A stretch of DNA of 64,000 bases, taken from the NCBI GenBank assembly GCA_913776615.1, contig CAJYPK010000059.1, positions 62,001 through 126,000 of the forward strand, given 5' to 3'. The notes below the pieces were generated by a model. It searched no databases. It saw only the letters and a list, made by a program, of their open reading frames with translations, and was not told the origin of the DNA. How positions within the stretch are numbered: position 1 is the first letter of the stretch; each line of letters opens with the position of its first letter. Below, one piece after another: positions 8,193 to 17,100 of the stretch. A program made the position numbers and the translations under genes. This DNA comes from an uncultured Hymenobacter sp. Lineage in GTDB: Bacteria > Bacteroidota > Bacteroidia > Cytophagales > Hymenobacteraceae.

Positions 8193-8396
8193 CACTAATA
8201 CTGACAATAATTGCAAACCGTATTAGTAGACAGTAAATTCCTTTTGCTAAGATTATTCTGTCGGATGTGAGCCGGCGGCTGACGGCCGGGCACCCGCCGT
8301 TTTTTTACAAAGAGCGGGCCAAGCGGACAAGCGGGCACAACCCTACTGCCCGCCCGGCGGTTACACGCATGGTCGCCCCTCGTTTTCTTTGCTTTT

Positions 8397-9722
8397 ATGA
8401 CGCTCGTTTCCTTGCCCTTGCCTACCCCGACCGCCACTCGCCCGGCGGCGCTCCCCGCTCACTACCAAGCCGTGCGCGCCCAGTCGGTAGCCCTGGTACA
8501 GCCCCTGCTGCCCGAGGATACGGTGGTGCAGCCCGCCCTCGACGTGAGCCCGCCCAAGTGGCACCTGGCCCACACAACCTGGTTTTGGGAAACGTTTCTA
8601 CTCGCGAACTACCTGCCCGGCTACGAGGTGTTCCACCCCGACTACGCCTTTCTGTTCAACTCGTACTACAACTCGCTGGGCTCACGCGTAAACCGCGCCG
8701 ACCGGGGTACCCTCTCGCGCCCGCCGCTGGCCGACGTGTACCGCTACCGCGCCTACGTCGATGAGCACATGGCGACCCTGCTGGACCGCTTAGCCGAGCT
8801 GCCCGCCGCCGCTACCGAGCTGGTCGAGCTGGGCCTGCACCACGAGCAGCAGCACCAGGAGCTGCTGGCGACCGACATCAAGTACATTCTCAGCACCAAC
8901 CCGCTGGCCCCAGGTTATTTGCATGGGAGTAATGGGAGTAATGATAATAAAAATATTACTCCCATTACTCCTAGTACTCAAATTGCCACCTGGCTGACGG
9001 TACCGGGTGGCATCTACTCCATTGGGCATCAGCAGGCGGGATTTTCATTCGATAACGAGCTGCCCGTGCATGAGGTGCTGGTAGCCCCCTTCGAGCTGCA
9101 AAACCGGCTCGTAACCAACGGCGACTTTCTGGCCTTCATCGAGGCGGGGGGCTACCGGCAATTTCAATTCTGGCTGGGTGAGGGCTGGGATTTGGCTAAT
9201 CGCGAGGGCTGGGGGGCTCCGCTCTATTGGTCGCAGACTGCCGACGGGCAGTGGCTGCGCTACGGCCCCACCGGGCTGGCCCCGCTCAACCTGGCGGCGC
9301 CCGTTTCGCACATTAGCTTCTACGAAGCCGATGCCTACGCGCAGTGGGCCGGGGCGCGCCTGCCCACCGAGGCCGAGTGGGAAACGGCTGCCCGCCACTT
9401 CGGAGCCACGCCCGAGGGTGGCAACTGGCTCGAAACCGGCTATTTCGATCCCCAGCCGTTGGCCGCCGACGCCGACCCTACGCAGTGCCACCAGCTATTG
9501 GGCGACTGTTGGGAGTGGACTTACTCGCCCTACCACCCCTACCCCGGCTACCAGCGGGCCGCCGGCGCGCTGGGCGAGTACAACGGCAAATTCATGATCA
9601 ACCAGCTCGTGCTGCGCGGCGGCTCCTGCGCCACGCCCGAGAGCCACATCCGCCTCACTTACCGCAATTTCTTCCACGCCGACAAGCGCTGGCAGTTCAC
9701 CGGCCTGCGGCTGGCCCGGTAG
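8397..9722 (+). CDS. egtB: Ergothioneine biosynthesis sulfoxide synthase EgtB
   Basis: The 441-residue protein has the two-domain EgtB layout: an N-terminal DinB-like four-helix domain (about 20-170) and a C-terminal formylglycine-generating-enzyme-like domain (about 200-441). Probable Fe(II) ligands are H59 (KWHLAHTTWFWE) and H149/H153 (HHEQQHQE). The C-terminal half shows FGE hallmarks such as GARLPTEAEWETAAR, LGDCWEWTYSPY and LRGGSCATPESHIR. EgtB joins trimethylhistidine to a thiol with oxygen to give the ergothioneine sulfoxide intermediate. No egtD is adjacent. Two oddities: a palindromic DNA insertion at 8925-8971 encodes a GSNGSNDNKN-type linker between the domains, and the last ~100 bp of the gene recur downstream at 10988-11090. 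OvoA is less likely because the methyltransferase domain is missing. Confidence 0.85.
   Translation: MTLVSLPLPTPTATRPAALPAHYQAVRAQSVALVQPLLPEDTVVQPALDVSPPKWHLAHTTWFWETFLLANYLPGYEVFHPDYAFLFNSYYNSLGSRVNRADRGTLSRPPLADVYRYRAYVDEHMATLLDRLAELPAAATELVELGLHHEQQHQELLATDIKYILSTNPLAPGYLHGSNGSNDNKNITPITPSTQIATWLTVPGGIYSIGHQQAGFSFDNELPVHEVLVAPFELQNRLVTNGDFLAFIEAGGYRQFQFWLGEGWDLANREGWGAPLYWSQTADGQWLRYGPTGLAPLNLAAPVSHISFYEADAYAQWAGARLPTEAEWETAARHFGATPEGGNWLETGYFDPQPLAADADPTQCHQLLGDCWEWTYSPYHPYPGYQRAAGALGEYNGKFMINQLVLRGGSCATPESHIRLTYRNFFHADKRWQFTGLRLAR
8925..8971. repeat. Palindrome inserted in frame within egtB
   Basis: GGGAGTAATGGGAGTAAT at 8925-8942 pairs with ATTACTCCCATTACTCC at 8955-8971. It is AT-rich against a GC-rich gene, contains tandem GGGAGTAAT units, and encodes a Gly/Ser/Asn/Thr linker of about 16 residues (about 177-192) between the DinB-like and FGE-like domains. 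It looks like a repeat element that was accepted because it kept the frame. Confidence 0.75.
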
Positions 9723-9724
9723 GC
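9622..9724 (+). repeat. Direct repeat: 3' end of egtB (copy 1)
   Basis: These 103 bp, ending 2 bp after the egtB stop codon, match 10988-11090 at 100 of 103 positions with an offset of 1366 bp. The differences are at 9626, 9659 and 9705; each is a third or first codon position and is synonymous. Confidence 0.9.
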
Positions 9725-9791
9725 GGCGGGGCGCTACCCGGCTTCGCGCTCACGGCGGGCGGGCGTTTTGCCGGGCGTTTGCTCGCCGCGG

Positions 9792-10178
9792 TTACCACTT
9801 CTGGGCCAGGTCGCGGGCCGAGCGGTGAAAATGACGGCGGCGCAGCTTGCGCCGCACGTCGGCGGGCAACGCCTCGCCTTCCTGGTATCGCCAAATGATA
9901 TCGCGCTCGCGCTCAGCGCTAAACTGCGCCTCTTTTGTCCACCCAGCCAGCAGGGGCAGCGCGCCCAGGGCAGTTCCTTGCCTGGATTCTTTCAGGGTAG
10001 TGCCGGTGGCGCGCTGTTCGGGGGTAGCTCCCCGAAGCAGGTCATTACCGGTGGCCGTCAAGGCCTGGCCATTACCGCGCTTTTGGGCAAATAAGTGGTG
10101 CACGGCCAGCACGGAATCACGCCCTTGGCCGAGCGCGGTTTGGGCGAACAGCAACAGTAGCGGAGCGAGGTATTTCAT
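9792..10178 (-). CDS. Secreted hypothetical protein
   Basis: The 128-residue product begins MKYLAPLLLLFAQTALGQG, a clear signal peptide with cleavage after ALG, followed by a basic, helical, poorly conserved-looking domain ending HRSARDLAQKW. The frame extends 21 codons upstream, but the signal peptide fixes the start at 10178. It lies in the insert between the two egtB tails and 35 bp downstream of the lipoprotein gene on the same strand, so the two may be one unit. No family is recognised. Confidence 0.5.
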   Translation of the reverse strand: MKYLAPLLLLFAQTALGQGRDSVLAVHHLFAQKRGNGQALTATGNDLLRGATPEQRATGTTLKESRQGTALGALPLLAGWTKEAQFSAERERDIIWRYQEGEALPADVRRKLRRRHFHRSARDLAQKW

Positions 10179-10212
10179 TACGAGACGGGCTGGATAATCA
10201 GTAAAAGACACC

Positions 10213-10674
10213 TTACCAGTACCAGGCAACGGCCGCATCAAGCCGGGGCACTCCCACTACCTGCGGCCGGCTTACCTTCAGAAATCCACCGATACTCCCT
10301 TCGGCATACAGGTGCCGGCCAATTGCGCGGCGCAGCCCGTATTTAATGCCCACAGGATAGGCCAGCGCCAGGTTGGGCACATCAATAAGGTCACCGGTAG
10401 CAAAGGGTACTTCGGCCGCCAGGGCCACGTAGCTGCCGGAGTTGGCGCGGGTATTTCGGCCGCGCACGGCGCGCTTAAATAAGTTGTTATAGGAGCGCAC
10501 CTGTTTATCCTTGGCTTTGCGTATTTCAGCAATAGCCTGCTTTAGTGCATTGCCATCCGCGAATTTCAGATAAGTAGCCGACTGGTCAGCTTGTATTACT
10601 TCTTCCTTCTTGCATCCCCATAGAGAGGCCAGCACGAGCACGAAAGAAATAACTTTTGGTACACTAATTTTCAT
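10213..10674 (-). CDS. Lipoprotein with OMP-like C-terminal segment (possible chimera)
   Basis: The start at 10674 gives a lipoprotein signal peptide MKISVPKVISFVLVLASLWGC with the lipobox cysteine after LWG. The N-terminal half is helical and charged (LKQAIAEIRKAKDKQVRSYN). From about residue 80 the character changes: alternating hydrophobic strands (SYVALAAEVPF, LALAYPVGIKYGLRRAIG, LYAEGSIGGFLKV) that end in AAVAWYW look like the last strands of an outer-membrane beta-barrel. A fusion of a lipoprotein N-terminus with a barrel C-terminus left by deletion would explain this, but it is inference. It belongs to the segment inserted between the egtB tails. Confidence 0.5.
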   Translation of the reverse strand: MKISVPKVISFVLVLASLWGCKKEEVIQADQSATYLKFADGNALKQAIAEIRKAKDKQVRSYNNLFKRAVRGRNTRANSGSYVALAAEVPFATGDLIDVPNLALAYPVGIKYGLRRAIGRHLYAEGSIGGFLKVSRPQVVGVPRLDAAVAWYW

Positions 10675-10987
10675 TAGTATTCTTATTTTTAACACAGTGA
10701 GTTCTTCATTATTGGATGCGCAAGATACTCACTCGAACTACTTTCACATAATTAACTACACTATTTCAGGCAATTATGCACACACTTTCACATTGCACAT
10801 TACACAAAATTTCATATCACGTTGCTTTATCGCACAAGCCATATACTTACAAAGCAACTTAATAATCAACACAGTAAATAATACCTTTATCCTTTTTTTT
10901 AATATCTTAGCCTAATTTATCTTAGAATTGTTCACTAATAAAAATTTACAAGCCTATTATCAATAGTTACCTTCTTAAGAAGGACTT
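10675..10987. other. AT-rich non-coding stretch
   Basis: This ~310-bp stretch is strikingly AT-rich in a GC-rich genome, with runs such as TTTTTTTTAATATC. No convincing gene is present; the open frame on the plus strand has no codon-usage support. The left end may hold the promoter of the lipoprotein gene. It forms the right part of the insert that ends at the second egtB tail. Confidence 0.6.
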
Positions 10988-11090
10988 GCTCGTGCGCCAC
11001 GCCCGAGAGCCACATCCGCCTCACCTACCGCAATTTCTTCCACGCCGACAAGCGCTGGCAGTTCACCGGCTTGCGGCTGGCCCGGTAGGC
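10988..11090 (+). pseudogene. Orphan copy of the egtB 3' end
   Basis: The last 33 codons of egtB, including the stop codon, are repeated here with three synonymous differences. There is no upstream continuation of the frame into an egtB-like sequence: the copy is preceded directly by the AT-rich stretch. It is therefore a remnant, either of the original gene end displaced by an insertion or of a second egtB copy that was deleted. Confidence 0.85.
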
Positions 11091-11113
11091 AATCCGGCCG
11101 CTGCTAAAAAACC

Positions 11114-11216
11114 AAAACCGTCCGTCATGCTGAGCTTGCGAAGCAGCATCTCACGCCAGGGTAATTAACCCAGCGGCGAGAAGATGCTTCGCAAGCTCAG
11201 CATGACAGACGGTTTT
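11114..11216. repeat. Palindromic repeat, family A (left of the LOG gene)
   Basis: The arms AACCGTCCGTCATGCTGAGC and GCTCAGCATGACAGACGGTT enclose a central segment with GGGTAATTAACCC. The element is nearly identical, in reverse orientation, to the one at 11897-12000 on the other side of the LOG-family gene. Confidence 0.9.
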
Positions 11217-11263
11217 ATTCCTGATTTATCTTATTCTTATTTGTAATGAGCCAGCCGTCGTCC

Positions 11264-11845
11264 TTAGCTCTTCTCCGGCGTCAGCCACTTTTCGAGGCGG
11301 GTGGGCTGGTAAGCCTGCATGGCGTCGAGTAGCGGGGCGGCAGCGGCGTGTTGCAGTACCTGGGTGCGATTTTCCGGGCGCAGGAAGGCCTCGGCGCTCA
11401 TGTGGTCGAGCAGGGCCAGCAGAGTATCGTAGAAGCCCTGGGTGTTGAGCAAGCCCACGGGCTTGCCGTGCAGGCCCAGCTGGCCCCAGGTCAGCACCTC
11501 GAATAATTCTTCGAGGGTGCCGAAGCCGCCGGGCATAGCCACGAAACCATCGGCGAGGTCAGCCATGAGCAGCTTGCGCTGGTGCATGGTCTCCACGACG
11601 TGCAGCTCGGTGCAGCCGCGGTGCGCCACCTCTTTATTGGCCAGAAACTGCGGAATGACGCCGATGACTTTACCGCCCTCGGCCAGCACTGCGTCGGCGA
11701 TGGTGCCCATGAGGCCCACGCACCCGCCGCCGTACACGAGCGTGAGGCCGCGCCGGACCAGCTCACGGCCCATTTCCTGGGCTTGCTGGGTGTAAATATG
11801 CTGGTTGCCGCTGCTGGAGCCGCAGTACACTGCTACGCTTTTCAT
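11264..11845 (-). CDS. LOG family protein (TIGR00730-type nucleotide 5'-monophosphate phosphoribohydrolase)
   Basis: The 193-residue product has the Rossmann fold of the LOG/'lysine decarboxylase-like' family: MKSVAVYCGSSSG at the N-terminus, LVYGGGCVGLMG (about 36-47), and the catalytic PGGFGTLEE (about 107-115) preceded by the MHQRK motif (about 88-92). Members cleave ribose-5-phosphate from nucleoside monophosphates, including cytokinin ribotides. The longer frame begins 17 codons earlier but runs into the repeat, and the family start is MKSVAVYCGSS. The gene stands alone, with palindromic repeats of the same family on both sides. Confidence 0.88.
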   Translation of the reverse strand: MKSVAVYCGSSSGNQHIYTQQAQEMGRELVRRGLTLVYGGGCVGLMGTIADAVLAEGGKVIGVIPQFLANKEVAHRGCTELHVVETMHQRKLLMADLADGFVAMPGGFGTLEELFEVLTWGQLGLHGKPVGLLNTQGFYDTLLALLDHMSAEAFLRPENRTQVLQHAAAAPLLDAMQAYQPTRLEKWLTPEKS

Positions 11846-11896
11846 TGCTTTATTTTTTCTACTAATCCCTAAACAACAACCGTCATCTAGTCCCAA

Positions 11897-12000
11897 ACAA
11901 CAACCGTCATGCTGAGCTTGCGAAGCATCTTCTCGCCGCTGGGTTAATTACCCTGGCGTGAGATGCTGCTTCGCAAGCTCAGCATGACGGACGGTTTTAT
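11897..12000. repeat. Palindromic repeat, family A (right of the LOG gene)
   Basis: This copy is the reverse complement of the element at 11114-11216 over about 95 bp with almost no differences, including the asymmetric inner arms (GAAGCAGCATCTCACGCC against GAAGATGC). The pair brackets a single gene like the ends of a composite element. Confidence 0.9.
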
Positions 12001-12020
12001 CCTTGTTATTCTTACAATCG

Positions 12021-13826
12021 CTACATGCGCTCGGGCACGGCGATGCCGAGCAGGCCGAGGCTGGTTTTAATGGTTTCGGCCGTTTTAGCCGAAAGGGCCA
12101 CGCGGAAGGCCTGCTTTAGTGAATCGTTATCAGGATTTTCAAATATCCGCAATTCTTTCACTTGGTAAAAACGGTTGTAAGCTTTAGCTACATCGTAAGC
12201 GTATTGCGCTATCACTGCCGGCGAGTAAGCACTGGCAGCTTCAGCAACGACAGAATCATATTGGCCAAGCTCCTGAATCATATCGCTTTCAGCTTGATGC
12301 AAGGCTGTAATCGCCCCAAAATCAATCTCACTGTTCACGCCTTCTTGTTTGGCTCGCCGGACAATAGCTGAAATCCGGGCGTAGCTGTACTGAATGAACG
12401 GCCCCGTGTCGCCTTCCAGCCGCACCGATTCTTCGGGGTTGAAGAGCATGCGCTTTTTGGGGTCTACTTTCAGCAGGTAGTACTTGAGCGCGCCCAGGCC
12501 CAGCGTGTGATAGAGCTGCTGAAGCTCCTCCTCGCTGAGGCCTTCGGTTTTGCCTTTTTCGAGGGTCGCGGCCTTGGCGGCGTCTTCTACTTCCTGCACC
12601 AGCTCATCAGCATCAACCACGGTGCCCTCACGGCTTTTCATCTTGCCGCTGGGCAGGTCGACCATGCCGTAGCTGAGGTGGTGGATGGCGTCGGCGTAGG
12701 GCTTACCCAGCTTTTTGAGCGTGGCTTGCAGCACCTGCATGTGGTAGTTCTGCTCGTCGGCAATGACGTAGATGCTGCTGTCGTAGCCGAAGTCCTGGTA
12801 CTTGAGCTCGGCCGTGCCCAGGTCCTGGGTGATGTACACGCTCGTGCCATCGGCGCGGAGCAACAGCTTCTCGTCGAGGCCCTCGGCTTGCAGGTCCACC
12901 CACACCGAGCCGTTTTCCTTCTTGAAGAACACGCCTTTTTGCAGGCCCTCTTCCACGCGCTCCTTGCCCAGCAGGTAGGTGCCCGACTCGTAGTAAAACT
13001 TGTCGAAATCGACGCCAATGTTGGCGTAGGTCGCGTTGAAGCCGTCGTACACCCAGCCGTTCATGCGGTGCCAGAGGGCCATTACTTCCTCGTCGCCAGC
13101 TTCCCACTGTTGCAGCATCCGCTGGGCTTCGAGCATGAGCGGGGCCTGCTTTTTGGCCACCTCGTTGCTGACGCCCTCGGCTTCGAGCTGCTTGATTTCC
13201 TCGCGGTAGTGCTTCTCAAACAGCACGTAGTACTTGCCCGCCAGGTGGTCGCCCTTGATGCCCGCGCTCTCGGGCGTTTCGCCCTGCCCGAAGCGCTGGT
13301 AGGCAATCATCGACTTGCAGATGTGGATGCCCCGGTCGTTGACCAGGTTGGCCTTGGTAACGGTGGCCCCGGTGGCTTTCAGAATCTCGGCCACGCTGTA
13401 GCCCAAGAAGTTATTGCGCAGGTGGCCCAGGTGCAGGGGCTTGTTGGTGTTGGGCGAGGAATACTCGACGATCACCCGCTGGGGGCCACCGGTGGGCACG
13501 GGCGCGCCGGCCGGGCGGGCCAGCAGCTCGCCAAACAGCTTGAGCCATTCGGCCTCGGCAATTTCGAGGTTGAGGAAGCCCTTCACCACGTTGTAGCCGC
13601 GCACGGCGGGCTCGTGGGCCTTCAGCCACTCGCCCAGGGCCTGGCCGATTTGCTCGGGGCCTTTGCCAAACGCCTTGGTGAGCGGAAACGTGACGAGGGT
13701 GAAGCTGCCGGCAAAGTCCTTGCGCGTGGGCTGGAGCACGAGGCTGGCGGCGGGAATCTCCTGCCCGAAAGTGGCCTGCGCGGCCGCTTGCAGGGCGGTT
13801 TTTAGGGTTTGTTCAAGCTGTTGCAC
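12021..13826 (-). CDS. argS: Arginyl-tRNA synthetase
   Basis: The 601-residue class I synthetase charges tRNA-Arg. The HIGH motif appears as PLHLGHLRN (about residues 127-135), the ArgRS N-terminal tRNA-recognition domain precedes it, and the KMSK-equivalent loop reads GKMKSREG. The C-terminal anticodon-binding helical domain includes YARISAIVRRA, VKELRIF and the typical terminal GIAVPERM. The frame is open 47 codons upstream, but that part is Ala/Arg-rich and non-homologous; a GTG at 13826 sits 5 nt after a TACCTTTG box and starts VQQLEQTLKTAL, the normal N-terminus. Bases of about 12110-12375 are less GC-rich than the rest of the gene, suggesting a recombined patch. Confidence 0.95.
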   Translation of the reverse strand: MQQLEQTLKTALQAAAQATFGQEIPAASLVLQPTRKDFAGSFTLVTFPLTKAFGKGPEQIGQALGEWLKAHEPAVRGYNVVKGFLNLEIAEAEWLKLFGELLARPAGAPVPTGGPQRVIVEYSSPNTNKPLHLGHLRNNFLGYSVAEILKATGATVTKANLVNDRGIHICKSMIAYQRFGQGETPESAGIKGDHLAGKYYVLFEKHYREEIKQLEAEGVSNEVAKKQAPLMLEAQRMLQQWEAGDEEVMALWHRMNGWVYDGFNATYANIGVDFDKFYYESGTYLLGKERVEEGLQKGVFFKKENGSVWVDLQAEGLDEKLLLRADGTSVYITQDLGTAELKYQDFGYDSSIYVIADEQNYHMQVLQATLKKLGKPYADAIHHLSYGMVDLPSGKMKSREGTVVDADELVQEVEDAAKAATLEKGKTEGLSEEELQQLYHTLGLGALKYYLLKVDPKKRMLFNPEESVRLEGDTGPFIQYSYARISAIVRRAKQEGVNSEIDFGAITALHQAESDMIQELGQYDSVVAEAASAYSPAVIAQYAYDVAKAYNRFYQVKELRIFENPDNDSLKQAFRVALSAKTAETIKTSLGLLGIAVPERM

Positions 13827-13831
13827 GAGGG

Positions 13832-13839
13832 CAAAGGTA
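13832..13839 (-). promoter_or_regulatory. -7 promoter element for argS
   Basis: TACCTTTG on the minus strand matches TAnnTTTG exactly and ends 5 nt before the GTG start, predicting a leaderless or nearly leaderless mRNA and supporting the GTG start. Confidence 0.6.
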
Positions 13840-14109
13840 CGGCGGGGTCGGGCGTAGCTACCATACTGCCCGCTGCTCGCTACCGGTCCTGCGGCCGGCT
13901 CCAGCGCCGCCCGGCTCCTAGTGGCTTGCGGGAGCGCCCTGCTTGCAACCGCAGCGCACTCCCGCAAGCTATCTTACTCGCGGTAAACAATCTACCCTAT
14001 CCTGCCCGGCACATTGCCCGGGCGGCCGGCTGGCCTTACCCGCTAATCCAACGTTGGGTTGCCGCCAGGTGCCAGCCGCGGGAGGCGGGAGGCGTTGGCC
14101 GGGGTCCGG

Positions 14110-17100
14110 CTACACCGAAGGCCACTTTTTAGGGGCTTTATCCGATTCGAGCTTGGGGAGGTCGCACGATCCGTAGTCGCCCGACGGGCAAACAGTTTTC
14201 TCGTCGGTGATATCCTGAGCCAATTGGGTTTCTCCGTATTTTATCGTTACCGGTTTGCCCGTCGAAGGAATTATAACCGGTAAGTTACCCGGCTCCAGCG
14301 CAATGGCCGCGTTAGCCAGGTTGGCGCCGAACAGCTCGGCCTGCGAAAAATCGGCTCCTTGCAGGCAGGCTGCCGCGAAGGAGGTACTCTTATCGCCGTA
14401 TTTGCTGACTTTGGTGCCGACAAACTGCGCATTGGCCAGGCAGGCGTGGTCAAAACTGCAGCCTTGCAGTGCCTTCCCCTTGATAGCCGAGAAATCGGCA
14501 GCCACCAGGTAGGCTCCCACTAGGTTGGTGGCCAGCAGCGTTGCCCCTACCATTGTCGAGCCATCGCCCCAAAACTCAACGTTGCCCATTTCCGCGAAGG
14601 AGAGGTCGGCGTTGCTGAGATCGGCCATTTTTAGGGACGCGGAGGTTAGTTGCGCATTGTTCAGCGCGGCGCCGTCGAGCTTGGCATTGCTGAGGTTGGC
14701 ACCGTTCAGGTTGCTGCCTTGCAGCAGCGCATTGCGCAGCACCGCCTTGTGGAGAATTGCCCCGACCAGGGACATGCCTTTCAAAATGGCCGATTCGGCG
14801 TTCAGCCCCGTTAGCTGCCAGACTTCCCGGTCGGCGGGCACGCCGGGCCGGGCCGGGCCGCTCAAGACGGTAGGTACGTTTTGGAACGTAACTCCTTCGA
14901 GGTGCAGGAAACTCCAATCCAGGCCAATCAACTCAAAGTTGAGCGTGGTCCCCGCAAAATTGGTGCGGTCCTCCACGCGCCGGCCCAGCACCGGCCGGCT
15001 CTTACCGGCGATGGTGGCGGTACCGAGATTGACGCCGGCAAAATTGCAGCCGCGCAAGTCGGTACCCGCCAGCATCGTTTGGTCCATCACCGCGCCGGTA
15101 AACGTAGCGCCCGGAAATGCCGCCTCCTCAAAGGAAGCCTGGCTGAGCGTAGCCCCGTCGAACTGCACGCGCTCGCCGTGCGCCCGGAGAAAAATTGCCC
15201 CGGTCAGGTTGCAGCCCCGAAAGTCGACGCCATCGAGCGCAGCCACCTCAAAAATCGCCCCGGTCAGGTTCGCCCCCCGAAAGTCGGCTCCCTTGATATT
15301 GGCCCCCGTAAAGTTGGCTCCCGCCAGGTTGGCGTCGCGCAGGCTAGACCGTTGCAGGTTGCCCCAGTAGAAGATGCCGTTGCGGGCCTGCACACTGTCG
15401 AGGCGCGCTTCCTCCAGGTCGCTGCTGTGAAACTTACACGGGGTAGCTTCCCCCTCCGGCGTAAATACGCAGCCGGTAAAATCGGCCCGGAAGAGATACG
15501 CCCGCGAGAAATCGGTGCGCCGCAGCTTCGCCCTGGTAAAGGACACGGCCTGCAAATGGCTGGTGTCGAAAATGGTATCGTGCAGCGTAGCTTCCTCGAA
15601 GTGGCTATCCGTTAGCACGGCGCGCGTCAGGATGGCCCCGGTAAGGTCGGCCCGCGTAAAATCGGCCCCCGTCAGGTCGGTTCCCTCAAAAGCGGCCCCC
15701 GCCAGCTGGCTCCCGGCCATGTGCGTCCGCTTCATGTTGGCCCAGTCGAAGCGGCAGCGACTGGCCATTGCCTGCTCAAAATTGGCCCCGACCAGGTCGG
15801 CCCCGTTGAAGCTGCACGGTCGCCGCTCGCCTTCCCGCGAGAAGACGTACTGCCGGAAATCGGGCTCCCTAAAGCTCGCCTCCGTAAACGTCGTATTATC
15901 GAACTTGGCTCCTTCGAACTGCACGTTATGCAGCTTGGTCTTTTTAAAGCTGGTATTGCTGAGCGTGGCCAGCAGCAGGATGGAGTCGCTAAGGTCCGCC
16001 TCTAAAAAATCGGCATTACTCAGATCGGCCTCATCCAGTAAAATCCGTCTTACGGAGGCTCCCTTAAAGCTCGCCTCTTGCAGATTTGTCATACCAAAGC
16101 GACAGTTGGCCAACTTCGCGTTGTCAAACCGCGCCCCGCGCAAGTTGGCCAAAGTAAAGGACGTTAAATGGCCCTCCTCTGGCTTGTCAAACACGTTAAG
16201 TACGCAGTTTTGAAACTGGGCATTTTGCAAATCAGCCTCGGTAAAATCATTGCCGCCCAACTTCGCCAGCGGGAACGATACGTTCACGAGCTTGCTGCGC
16301 CGGAAGATGGCATGGGGCAGTACCGCTTGCAGCATGATGGCCCCGGTGAGGTCGGCCTCCGTAAAATCAGCCCCCGTCAGGTCGGCCCCCCCGAGGTCGG
16401 CCCCCACCAGCCGGGCCCCCACTAACCGGGCCTGCTGCAGATTGGCCCAATCAAACCGACAGCCGTTAGCCACCACCCACGTCAAATTCGCCCGGCGCAG
16501 GTTGGCCCCGTTAAACTTGCAATGGGCCGCCTCCCCTTCCCGGGAAAGCACGCGCTGCTGAAACTGGGCCTCTGGCAACGCGGCTTTGGTAAACGTGACG
16601 CCGCGCAGCGTCGCCCTGGTGAAATCGGCCTTCGGCAGCTTGCTCTCCGTGAGGTCGGCACCCAGCAGAACTACATCCACAAAATCAATTCCCGGGTATT
16701 CGGCGCCATTCCGTAGCGCTTCCGGTGCCGGGTAGGGGCCGGCATACCCGGTGGCCGAAGGCAGTGTGTTTACGCGCCGCACCGTGAGCGCGGGCACGGC
16801 CGTGGGCAGCTTTTGCCAAGTCGGGTAACTAATCGATAACAAGGAGCCTCTATCGGTGCTGGCCTGGTAGCGCTCACCCGCCGTTGCAGCCTGGAACGTG
16901 ATCAGCTCGTTCTCCTCGTGCCAGGTGAGGCTAGCGGGCTCCACGCCCCAGCTTATCCGGCCCGATTCGGCGCGGCTCAGCCAGGCCCCGTGCCCCAGCG
17001 CCTGTACCTGCACTTGCTGGTCACTTGTTTGGTAGAGTGCCACCGGGGTGGGCACAAATACGGCATCGGAAATAAGCACAAATGTCAGGTACCGCTCCGG

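Noticed and set aside
8195..8437. 80-residue minus-strand frame between egtB and the hairpin at 8163
   Set aside because: Although the hairpin follows its stop, the frame is Arg/Lys/Cys-rich, overlaps the start of egtB and shows no domain.
10610..10915. 101-residue frame on the plus strand in the AT-rich stretch
   Set aside because: It overlaps the lipoprotein signal-peptide region antisense, is Ile/Asn/Phe-rich as expected from AT-rich DNA, and has no start signal.
12507..13805. 432-residue plus-strand frame opposite argS
   Set aside because: Composition (His/Gly/Val/Leu-rich) is that of an antisense frame of a GC-rich gene; argS is certain.
14400..16600. Regularly spaced repeats that could suggest a CRISPR or tandem DNA array
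   Set aside because: The periodicity is 15 bp and multiples, in frame with pentapeptide codons; the DNA units are diverged and coding, with no identical repeats and unique spacers.
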